Source: Owenia fusiformis
Lineage: Eukaryota; Annelida; Polychaeta; Sabellida; Oweniidae
Direction of reading: 5' to 3'
Length of the DNA stretch: 64,000 nucleotides
Assembly: GCA_903813345.2 (NCBI GenBank)
Contig: CAIIXF020000011.1
Coordinates: 23,293,754-23,357,753, forward strand
How positions within the stretch are numbered: position 1 is the first letter of the stretch; each line of letters begins with the position of its first letter. This document shows positions 1 to 10,522 of the stretch, in pieces. The notes under the pieces are model-generated. The model saw nothing but the letters and a program-made list of their open reading frames with translations, did not search any database and was not told the DNA's origin. A program made the translations under genes and the position numbers.

Positions 1-1099
1 TCTAGGACTAAATCGACTTAGAAGTCCAAATCTGAAGGTATGAAGTATCTCATCTTTATTACGCTTTGTTTATAAGAATGATTTTGAGTGTAATATGTAA
101 CTTATTAATGCTTGTTGAAAGTTTCTCTGTTTATGAACTTAGACAAAAACATTCAATTTGATTATAAATACCACTCATACAATAAGCTGCATTCTCTGTG
201 TTGCGTCTCTGTCTGTCTATTTACGGAGAATGTTCCCATTATAGGTGGAGCATGGTGATGTTTTATCTGTGATATTCGCACATCAAACCATTGTAGGGGG
301 GATAGCGAACGAGATTAGTAACGCCCAATCCCCTGTGTTGAAGCCAGAACAATACTATAAAGTTTTACAGAATGGGCGATATTTCGTTGACGACACCACC
401 GTTGGAGACGTTCTCAATATGAATCCCAGTGATCTCTATATAAGAGGCTATGCATTGAGACCGCTGCTTTCCTACGGTAGGTTGCAGCTGTGACACGTTA
501 TACAATATCCCATTCCACGCTATAAGACAATTCGATCGTTGATATTGGAATAGGGTAAACGATTTCAGGATGTGCTACCAACTGACCAATGAATGTACAA
601 TTCGATCATAAAGAGAGAAAACGATATATGCATTTTGTACTAACGAATATACTTTTTTACTGTTATCTTAATTTAATTTCGTTGAATGCATTGTGTTTTT
701 TGTTTGGTAGCATTACTGAAATGAATAGTCGCTTCAAGACCCTGGACACCCCTCCCCTATCTACTTCAACAACAGGTTATAAAGTATATGGGGGTCCAGG
801 GTGCTGAAACAAGACTGAAAATAGGCACAATTTCCTTTAATATTTCAGATAATCCATCAGAAATTATATCTACTGCAACAAAGGTGGCGACACACTCGAC
901 CATCGTTGATCATGTAATCAATGAATTGACGTGCAGAAGTAAAATAGAGTGCGCTATGATTTGCCTTAAAGATATCCGTTGTCTTACCTATAGTTACACT
1001 AAGTTGACGAGGAAGTGTGTGTTGCATGATGTCGACGACAATGACAACTCTTTGATTAAATCAAAGCCTGGAGCAGATTTATATTCCATTATACTATGA
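1..1099 (+). CDS. PAN/apple-domain protein, 3' end only
   Basis: Three exons join in phase: 1-37 (open, continues upstream, donor after base 37), 245-476 and 849-1099 (stop TGA 1097-1099). Phases are 0 and then 1, and the split codon at 476/849 gives Asp. The last exon encodes a PAN/apple-like module with the spaced cysteines CRSKIECAMIC, RC and KCVLH, ending GADLYSIIL. The preceding exon (about 77 residues, VEHGDVLSVIFAHQ to RPLLSY) matches no family I recognise. PAN modules bind protein or carbohydrate and are usually in secreted proteins; the signal peptide would lie outside the window. The PAN call is moderately sure. Overall function is unknown. Confidence 0.65.
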
Positions 1100-1155
1100 C
1101 ACTTTCCCTTTGACTTATTGCACCCTATATTCACCCACTCAGTAGTTGAATAGTA

Positions 1156-1161
1156 AATAAA
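1156..1161 (+). terminator. poly(A) signal of the PAN-domain gene
   Basis: AATAAA lies 56 bases after the stop codon of the PAN gene, the usual place for a polyadenylation signal. No cleavage site can be fixed from sequence alone. Confidence 0.5.
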
Positions 1162-2097
1162 AACAAACTCAAATCTTCCACTGTATCTGGCCTGTAACAC
1201 GCAGTGCACTGAAGCTTAACCGATTATAACCCACTCACTCAGTTACATGTCAACTCACAACACCTCCAGTTGAATACTCAATGCAAAAGATATCAAATTT
1301 CCAGATTAGATCGTGGACCATTTACCTTTTATAAGAGTCAGTGTGAAGTTTACGTTGGATAAACATTTCGCATTGGGTCTGATGAGAAAACGCCTATCGG
1401 CCCTTAACTATTATTTCACATAATACCCGAGGCTCATTGTTTATCCGGAATCTTGACATAAACATTGGAACATTGGACTTCTGCTATATTATATTGCAAA
1501 TCAAGTGTGCCGATATACAAGTTATTATATGATGTGATTAATTATAAGATGCACCAATACTAACTATTATCATATACATATACGTGGTAAAAACCATGCT
1601 CATCCTGTTAATTTCTATATTATTGGTTTTGATCGTACATTAGATCACATGACAGTCACATGTTATACTACATATTGACACACATCTGGGCCTCTGACCC
1701 AATTCTACTTTATCTGCTCCAGATGTTTTATTTGTGTACATAGTGAAAAGTAAGGCTAAATACTTTTCCTACGGCTATGAAAAAAGGAGGTACTTACATG
1801 TATGTACGTATTCATGTTCAACTGACAGGAACTTCAACAGAGTAGTAGGTATGTGAATCGTAATTCCTCTGTATTTTGTACTAGGAAACCCAAACTAAGC
1901 TGCTGTCTCAATAAAGGCCGGTCGCTGACTAGATGTATCTTCGAGCAGTTTCTGTCAGCTTATTATTTTGAAACGGGGAACTGTTACTCTTAATACATTA
2001 GAAAGAGAAAGATACTCAACACCAAAAATAAAAAAATAAATAAAAAAAGAATTGACGCGGGAGAAGATTTCAACCTAGAAAGCCTCCAGCTCTCATA
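1162..2097. other. Intergenic, no gene seen
   Basis: AT-rich DNA without a supportable exon. An A-rich run near 2020-2050 precedes the foldback element. I see nothing else in it. Confidence 0.5.
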
Positions 2098-2842
2098 TAA
2101 AGGATTGGTATCGATATGGTGAACTGAATTCAACAATGTTTTTCTCTTAAACCAATTATTAAAAACATTCTGTAAAAAAACACGGTCCTTTAGGTAATAT
2201 TTGACCGATTGTAATGACCGATTGGCAACAGTTTAATGCAAAAATTATTTATATATATTTTATATAACTGTTTTCGTTAACATTTTTTGTTTTTAGTGCA
2301 ATTGTTTTTTGTTCCTTTCTACCAATTCTTGAGAATGAAATAAAATGTCTTTCCGAACATTGTTGGAACAAAATAGCATATACATTTTCTTAGACCTCTC
2401 AATATTATAGTTATACAAAGGAAATGTTGGTTGATTTTACAAGTATGCAAAACCTTAAAGCAATACCCCCCAAAATAGATACATATTAAGATAAACCTTT
2501 TGATTTCATTAACAAGACACTTTTTAAAATCAACCAAACTTTCCTTTGTACAATTACAATATTGAGAGACCTAAACACATTGTGTTTGTCGTTTCGTTCC
2601 AATGAGCTTCGAATAGATGTTTCATTTCATTTCGAACATATGATATCAAGAACAAAAGAAGTTTTTTATGTGTTTTCTAAAACAATATAGAGAAAAGTAT
2701 ATAAATATATTTCAAAGTATAATGTTACCATTCCAAAGATGACCATTAAATTGACGATGTGTAAAATTTTCAGAATGTTTTGATAACTGGTTTAAGAGAA
2801 ACGCGTGTTCAAAAAGTTCACCATATCGATACCACTCCTTTT
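2098..2842. repeat. Long imperfect palindrome (foldback DNA element)
   Basis: The ends are inverted copies: GGTATCGATATGGTGAAC at about 2107 returns inverted near 2817-2834. The match extends through most of both arms, for example the TCTCAATATT / AATATTGAGA pair near 2397 and 2562 and the ATTTTTAACCAAC-type blocks at about 2430 and 2530. The whole 0.74 kb could fold on a centre near 2480. It has no coding capacity. A related arm lies at 9972-10110. Confidence 0.8.
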
Positions 2843-3084
2843 AGCTATTATCGACCCTCTATTTGCATCATTTTGCATGGCGGTTTTGTTGTCGCAGGTA
2901 AAACTTTCGATATATGATAATAGTAAGGCTTTCGATTACGTCCTCCTATTACAGAATATTAGGCATGTACTCAGAATTTATTCCAATTATCCTTTAAAAT
3001 CGGCCAAGTCCCTTTTCACCCTGATCAGTGTGATCATTTAAAATCAACTCATTTGAAATCAATTCTCTGGTGTACTAGTTAGAA

Positions 3085-3165
3085 TAAGCTGGATTCTGTC
3101 GCTGCAGGCTGGGATTGAACCCAGGACCTTGGCATCGGGAGTCCCGTGTGCTAACCTAAAAGTTT
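3085..3165 (-). repeat. tRNA-derived SINE fragment or tRNA relic
   Basis: On the minus strand the stretch reads GGTTAGCACACGGGACTCCC, then a B-box-like GGTTCAATCCC followed by CAGCCTGC. This is a pol III type internal promoter with a T-arm. The A-box half and acceptor stem are missing, and no clean anticodon stem can be drawn, so it is not a functional tRNA gene. A truncated tRNA-derived SINE is the likeliest reading. Confidence 0.55.
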
Positions 3166-3433
3166 GAGATTTTCTGTGAAGTTGAGATGTTTTCTGTAAT
3201 TATGATCTCTTAAGATGAAACATAGGGAGCTCTGTCATTTATATTATATGTAAAATTTAATCTACCCCAGCATCCACACACTTTTAGATAATCACTATTA
3301 ACAATAATATGTATTTTTAATACATATTTATTTTAGTCAATACAAAATATTTATTAATACAGCTACAGTTTTGTCCAGACTTTAGGGAACAAAATAATTG
3401 AATATAATGTTGTAAAGTCAATCTGTAATCACG

Positions 3434-3560
3434 GAAAATCAGTTCATTCTAAGCTTACGTTTAAATGATCCCGTTTATCTCCTCTACCCAGTGGGCATGC
3501 CCACCCCCCCCCCCCTGAAAATCAGTTCATTCTAAGCTTACGTTTAAAGGATCCCGTTTC
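3434..3560. repeat. Short direct duplication around a C-run
   Basis: A block of about 43 bases (GAAAATCAGTTCATTCTAAG ... ATCCCGTTT) occurs twice, at about 3434-3480 and 3517-3560. The copies are separated by CCCACCCCCCCCCCCCT and differ at very few positions. It lies some 250 bases upstream of the first P450 start codon. Confidence 0.7.
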
Positions 3561-3811
3561 TGATTCAAAATCTCTCCCACCCCCTTTGTTAGCTTCTGGA
3601 TCCGCCACTGCTTGCTACACTTAGTCTAATTTGTAATAGATTGATACGTTTAGCTTAAAACCTCTAAATATTTGTTTCACCCTAGATTTATATGTATTTT
3701 GTAGGCCAAGGTGAAAATCGGTGTGAAACCATTTATAACTTGATGTACATGAATACTATAGTTCTAACGTTAAAGAAGTAATAGTATACACACTGGCTGT
3801 CGAGTTCAAGA

Positions 3812-6800
3812 ATGTGGATTTTTTCGTGCATTTTCACTCTTGCGATAGTCTTTCTTCTCAGGCGATACTTCGACCCGAAAAAGAGGATCTTATCCCGGAT
3901 ACCTGGTCCAAAAGGAATACCGTTTCTCGGAAATGCGCTACAAATAGATCCGATCAACATTCACAGGGATCTGTTGTCATTGAAGGAGACCTATGGGGAG
4001 ATATTCAAACTGGACTTTGCTGGCGACCAAGTGGTGGTTTTAAATAGTCATGCTGCCATATACGAAGCTCTTGTGACAAAGTCTAAGGAATATGCAGGTA
4101 TATTTGTATTTCTACATTTGTTGATTAGTGGGTGTTATTTAAGGTGGGTTAAAGAATCAGAATTATGGGGAGGGGTGGCAAAATTGCAAGCAACGTGTAC
4201 AACTGACTTAATATATCCTTACTCTCTCAAATACAATAGCTTCCGAAAGATCCGCATTATGTCTGTATATGAATTGATTATTAAAGTTTCAAAGTGCAAA
4301 ATGGGAAACATGTTTAAATTCTCCCAAATAATAAATACGGTAGAAAAAATAATACATTATAAAAAGCTTTAGTCTTCCTTGATGCACTTGACATATATCG
4401 AGGAATGATATGAGGCGAGCCCAAGACTATTCTAAAATTGAACATTTTTATTAAGCTTGCTCGCTAGATCTGATTCTCCCTTTAAATGTTACAAAACAGG
4501 AAAACCTTTTATTTGAACTATGGCTTGTGGTTCCTCATTTCTCTCATTGCGTGAATACAGAGTGCACATATACAGGGTGTTCCATATGTTTCAGGAATGA
4601 TGCTGTATTTTAGTGTTTGTCTTTTCAATCGATCTGAATTTTTTAAAAAAATGTGTCCAAATATGTTGTGTTTAAGTTGGGAAAGTTTCATATCATGAAG
4701 CTCAATAGATTTAATGATACCGTTGCTATAGTAACCCAGGGGTAAGGTAGGTGGAGCAGGTGTGGCAACGAGCAAAACATGAAATATTTGTAAATTAACA
4801 GTCGTTTTTTGTATCAAGTGTTAGAAAGTATTAGGTCGTCAAAGTTACATCAAAATTGTCAAAAATTAAAGCAAAAATTAAAGTGAATTCTTTGAAATTA
4901 AAATAATTGTCATTATTGATGGTATCACAATTGACACCCATGGCATGACATGACATGAGTCACAAATGAGAATGATCACTGGTCATTTTGGCTGAGCGTG
5001 CAGCCACATCAGATGTTTTGGATTATCTGTCTCAGATTCCCTTGATTTGAATCCCTTGTAGTTGTACCGCTCATACACTCTTGAGGTTGTTGTCATTAAG
5101 TCCCCATTTTGGACTGTTGTGCGTTACCTAACACCCCAGTCACATTTCCTACGGCGACCTTGCGGTCTATCATTTCTGCGGCCAGTAGCTTTTCTACGCT
5201 CGCCGCAGAATTGCTGCGCTCTCATACTTTTGCAGTCACATTTCCCACGGCAGCCGCACGGTGAATTTTAAATTTCTATTAATAAATAGTAGTTTTTTTC
5301 ATTTTATTTACATCAGGACACTTTATAAATGTTATTCAAAGTGCTAGGATGTAATATCAAATGAAAAGTGATCGTGAAACATTGACAAATAATGATTCAA
5401 TCTTTTTGAGCCAGTTGATTTCTACGGAGACCACAGAAATGAACAAATATTATAACTCCGAGTTATAATTTCTACGCCTTCCCTGCGGCCTGTAAAAATC
5501 TGCATACGCCGTACGGAGGCCGCAAGGCGAGCGTAGTTTTTCTACGCTCGCCGCAGAAACTCACCGATTTAATTGTTCTGCGGTCGACTTGCGGCCGCCG
5601 TGCAACAAATGTGACTGGGATGTTAGTTGAAATTTTATCTTTTACTAATGACATTTTCACTTTTCAAGATTGCCACTCAGACAAAATGACCTGTGATTAT
5701 TCTCCTTTGGTACCCATGACATGACGGGTTTTTCAATTGTGATATATCATCAATGATGACAATTCTTTTTAATTTCCAGCAATTCACTTTCATTTTTGCT
5801 TAATTTTTGACTTTGAAGCAACTATGACAACCTAAGACTTACCCACACTTCATACAAAAAACGACTATTTCTACAAATATGACATATATTTTGCCGGTTG
5901 TTACACCTGCTCACCTACCCTATCCCTGGGTTACTATAGCAACCATATTATCAGGTCTATTGACATTGATGATATAAAACTTTCTCAATTCATTCACAAC
6001 TAACATGGGTACATTTTGTCAAAAATTCAGCTAGATTGAAAAGAAAACGACTAAAATACAGCATCATTCCTGAAACATATGGAACACCCTGTACACACCC
6101 CATTCTCTTATACGTCGTAACACCGGAAGTTTACGGCGACATACAAGCATTTCAGGCGGGAGATATGTAAGTACTCATTTATTTCGACGTTTTGACAGAA
6201 TATGGTCATTTCCCTTTCGTAAAGACATTGTCCATACCATGCAGACATACCTCTAGTATCAGTACGTCTCGACATCTTGTTTGAACACGGTCTAAAACTT
6301 CCCAAACCTTCTACACATATCAGACTTATATCAAAATAGCTTGTCCCAATCTTCTATTCTTTATTGTGTGCACAAAACGTATGTTTTGGACCAGTTAGCT
6401 ATTTTTCATATATATATTCAGTCTATTTCAGATATCGTTCATACCACAAAACATAAACATGTCCATTGAAAATATTTAACCGTCACAATCTTTTAAGATC
6501 ACAACTCCTGCAACATGTTGTAAGAAAGTCTCATTTGCTCAGTACGAGTGTTATGTGTCAGTGTGATTGTTCATCCTACACTGAAGATATCATTAGCAGA
6601 TAAAGTCACAGACTACCACATATTCATGCCATGTTTCGATTTTTAGCAAGTTGAATGGCCATAAAACCTTAATATTGTATATGAGTAGAAATGATGTATG
6701 TAAATACATGGGCTTTGAAGAGAAAAGCAGATGGTACTTATCAAGGACTTTGAAATCGTTGAGAATAACTCTGAAGGATATTATCATAATTTAGATTCCT

Positions 6801-9800
6801 TTTCATTAACTAAATGCAACATATATACAGAAAATAGTACGTCGCATAATAACTAATTTAAAGAATTACTTCGAATAGTGCAATTCAATCGTCCACAAGA
6901 CAAAATAAAATCGAAAACAAAGCTCAATCAAATAAATCTATGTAGGTACATAACAATAACAAGTTGCCTTTTTAAAACCATGATATATAGTAAAAGTGTT
7001 TGAGATATGTATGGGATAATTGTTTTTCAGGGAGAGTCACAGACACGTTTAGGACTAAATATGCAGATGCACACCAATCAATATTTTTTCGTGATTTCGA
7101 CAATGAATTCGTTAAAATTAAGAAATATCTTCGTAGTGCAGTAAAGATGTACGATGACAATAGTGAAAAAGTCGTCCACAGAAGTAATGCGGAAATACAG
7201 TGCTGCATGAACAAGTTCAGTGTTTACAATGAGCAGCCATTTGACCCAAACAAAGACATCTATAAGACCCTAGTCAACATAATTACTGAATTGGTAAAAT
7301 ATGTAAATTTTTTTAATGTATTTTTTGTTATATTTAAAAAATATTATATTTATTTTGGATAACAGATCAATTGATCTGCGCTTAGCCTACATGAAACACA
7401 TTCTATTTAAGGTATATATATTTTTAATTTAATTATTTTTGCATCTATTTGTAGTTAGCGTCTAATCGTTTCGAGGACGATGATTCTGAATTGAACGATA
7501 TCATAGAGTACCAGCGCGGATTTTCGGAAGCCTTGTCTGCCGGCGTGGGAGAAGAACTCGATATGTTCCCTTGGTTACGTTATTTTGGAAATCAAACGTT
7601 CAAGAAGATGCAGTTCTCTGTAACAATGAGGAACCGGATAATTGGCGGATGGGTGGAGGAACATAAGGTAAGTCCCTATTGGGAAGAACATAAGGTAAGT
7701 CCCTATTGGGAAGAACATGAGATAAGTCCCCTATTTGGAAGAACATAAGGTTAGTCTCCTATTTGGAGAGACATAAGGTAAGTCCCTTATTTAGAGGAAC
7801 ATAAGGTAAGTCCCCTATTTGGAAGAACATAAGGTAAGTCCCCTATTTGGAGAAACATAAGGTGGAACATAAGGTTAGTCCCCTATTTGGAGGAGCATAA
7901 GGTCAGTCCCCTATTTGGAGGAGCATAAGGTAAGTCCACTATTTTGAGGAACATAAGGTATGTGCCCTCTTTGGAGGGGGTTTAAAATCAGGAAAACATT
8001 TCAGAAAAAACATGTGGGTAGGTTGTTTGCATCTACCCTGTCCCAAAGTCGAAATTATTTTATCATCTCTCCTGGAGGTAATGCATTGGCCTAACATATG
8101 CAATTGTTTAAATCCTCAGAAAATGACCAAAATCCAACATATGACTGCCAAAATCTGTTGCGCTAATTTCCCTCTTCCTTTCCTTCAAGACAGAGTAGAA
8201 AGGAGAGTATGTGAAAAAAAATGTTTGTAGAAAGGTTCAAATTAAGGATATTATCTATTGCAGAAATCGTTCAACAGAGACACTATAAGAGACCTCATTG
8301 ACGCCCTACTAAGAGCGAGGGAAGATGGAGATGCAACGTTCAGTGATTTCAGAATAATTATTTTGGGTATGATTGTATTTGTCAAATTGTCATTTTCTAG
8401 GCCTGTTATAATGTTTACAAGGTATACGATCCGATACACTTAATTTGAGAAAGGGTATTATACATAATATGTATGCATTAGCATTTTGAGAAATACTGAA
8501 ATATTTACTTTTTTAGATCAAATACTGTATAAGTGGTATTTAATCAGGGGCCAAATGGTCAAATTTTATCATTTTCCTAATTTTAATTTTCCTAAATGAC
8601 AAGAAACTTCCCATTGGATAACATTATGAACACAATATTTCCGACATTTAATTTTCCGAACCTGGCAAAAATTAGACTTAGGCAATATAACCACATGTGT
8701 GGCAGTTTTGACGATTTTCAATCTAATTCATAAATACACTTGAAAGCAGTGAAAAATTTCAACTTAATGATAGTCACATTTCAAAATCGTTTTTCCTTTT
8801 TGTCAATGAGGGATTTGATAATATGATAATATCACCAATAAGTGTATGTATATGTACATGTATACAGGTGATGGTATTATGTTTTTTACTTACAGTGGAT
8901 GACATGCTTGGAGCAGGCATACTGACCACTCAAGTTGTAGTTTCTGCCTTCCTCCAGTTGATGATACTTCACCCTGAGATACAGACCCGTCTACAGCATG
9001 AAGTTGACTCTGTCGTTGGGGCATCTAGGGCGCCATCTATCGAGGACAGAGATGCCATGCCAGTGTTACAGGCGAATATACATGAAATACTGAGATATGT
9101 GTCACATATTCCCATTGCTGTGCCACACAAGACTACTACAGATACTTCAGTCGGAGGATACGATATCCCGAAATCCACGCAGGTTGAACAACGTCAGACA
9201 TTAAACCTTTTGACATAGGATTTTTCATTTTTGCAAAACTAGTGTAGGATTGAATTTTTGTGGGTTCTTATGATTCTTCAATGAATATATGTAATTTTGA
9301 ATTTATTCGTTAATTGGTATCATGATACAGTTTGTTTGGTAATTATTACTATTTGTCACGAATTCTTTCGGATTCTGAATGATGTAACCGTTTTGTGTTT
9401 TAGATCTGGATCAACCTGTTTGCATTACACCATGATGAAAATATATTTGATGAACCATGGAGTTACAAACCCGAGAGATGGTTAGACGATTCAGATCAAT
9501 TGGTGTCTATTGAAGAGAGAAATAAGTATGAGGAAGATGTCCTACTGTATTTGACGTTAAATATTCTGTTTGAATTAAGATGAAGGGGGTATTATAAAAA
9601 GATAAAAATAGTAAACTGGTAATTAAAAGGTACAGTAGTATCATTTGATATATTTCAGAACCTTTCCATTCGGCGCAGGTCGTAGAGTGTGTGCAGCAGA
9701 ACAGTTTGCAAGAACGAGGGTGTTTCTATTTCTCGCCAACATACTACAAAGATTCACAATCGTTCAACCTGAGGACGCAGAGCCATCTAGTGCTGACCCC

Positions 9801-9866
9801 AGGGATTATACACTTGGTCTCGTTCTCAACCCAGGACAATTTACAATCAAGGCCATACCACGCTAA
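3812..9866 (+). CDS. Cytochrome P450 (clan 2-like), complete, 7 exons
   Basis: Exons 3812-4097, 7031-7293, 7455-7667, 8264-8366, 8896-9182, 9404-9525 and 9659-9866 total 1482 nt, a 493-residue protein of normal P450 length. Every intron is GT-AG and every phase agrees. Landmarks: N-terminal membrane anchor MWIFSCIFTLAIVFLL, hinge RIPGPKGIPFLGN, I-helix GAGILTT (294-300), EILR (ExxR, 352-355), PERW, and the haem loop FPFGAGRRVC with ligand Cys436. P450s are ER-anchored haem monooxygenases; the substrate cannot be told from sequence. One oddity: the usual acidic residue before TT in the I-helix is Leu298. The start is supported by the paralogue at 23195-27726, whose protein begins MWII. Introns carry a foldback element and a splice-donor minisatellite. 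Confidence 0.95.
4571..6093. repeat. Foldback/TIR element in P450 intron 1
   Basis: The left end TACAGGGTGTTCCATATG is matched inverted by CATATGGAACACCCTGTA at the right end. The repeats continue for over 40 bases (CAGGAATGATGCTGTATTTTAG), with further inverted blocks inside, such as the TATTACC/AACCCAGGG and TCATTATTGATG segments. No transposase reading frame is visible, so it is a non-autonomous DNA transposon about 1.5 kb long. A second element is nested inside it. Confidence 0.8.
5129..5627. repeat. Nested GC-richer MITE with GTCACATTT ends
   Basis: Inverted ends TAACACCCCAGTCACATTT and AAATGTGACTGGGATGTTA bound about 500 bp of much GC-richer DNA (CTACGCTCGCCGCAGAA repeated in both orientations) than its host element. 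It sits within the foldback at 4571-6093, so it inserted later or is its loop. The same GTCACATTT terminal motif bounds a separate element at 63371-63514. Confidence 0.7.
7653..7978 (+). repeat. 27-28 bp minisatellite of the exon 3 splice donor
   Basis: About twelve tandem units of GGAAGAACATAAG followed by GTAAGTCCCCTATTT start exactly across the exon 3/intron junction of the P450 (exon ends 7667). About six units retain a perfect AAG|GTAAGT donor; the others carry GTTAGT, GTCAGT or GTATGT. The first unit is 27 bp, so use of the second donor would add nine residues (VSPYWEEHK) in frame; later units are 28 bp and would shift frame. Confidence 0.9.
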
Positions 9867-9971
9867 CGTATTCTAGTCAAACTTTTGCAAGGATCGATAG
9901 TGTATGCTAATGACAGGGGATGTTATCGACTAATTTAATCAACGTGATGGAGAAGGCTGTTTTAACAAGAA

Positions 9972-10110
9972 AGGAGTGGTATCGATATGGTGAACTTTTT
10001 GAACACACGTTTCTCCTAAACCAGTCATCAAAACATTCTGAAAATTTTACACATCATCAATTTAATGGTCATTTTTGGATGGTAACATTATAATTTGAAA
10101 TATATATACT
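9972..10110. repeat. Solo arm of the 2.1-2.8 kb foldback family
   Basis: GGAGTGGTATCGATATGGTG and the following GAACACACGTTTCTCCTAAA closely match the right arm of the element at 2098-2842, read in the opposite direction. It lies about 105 bases after the P450 stop codon and is probably within its 3' UTR. No second arm is seen nearby. Confidence 0.75.
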
Positions 10111-10522
10111 TTTCTTATATTCTTGTATTTGATATTTGTAGCTTTTATTACACGAACATAATATTGCATTTTTATTTTATCCTCATCGTTAAATGATTGG
10201 ATACAATAGTAATATTTTAGGAATTACTGTCTGTATGTTTAGTCTGTTGCTCACGAAATCAAATGGGATCTCTAGTTACTCATATCATAAACAAAAATAG
10301 ATATTAAAACGTGAGGATTAAAAACGTTTAAAATCCGTCATCTCGTTCATATCTTTGCTCACCGAATTGTAATTACATAGGGTGCAATAAATCCCCGGTT
10401 CTTGTCCATCTTGTTTTGTAATTACGATCAGTGGTGATATTGTTGAATCTAGTACATAAAAACTCGAAACAGGTCTTGTCACTTGTAGTGATAATATTGA
10501 ATCCTCATGTTCTTCATTCTTA

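Noticed and set aside
3085-3165. Functional tRNA gene
   Set aside because: Only the T-arm half is tRNA-like; acceptor and D-arm are missing and the anticodon stem does not pair.
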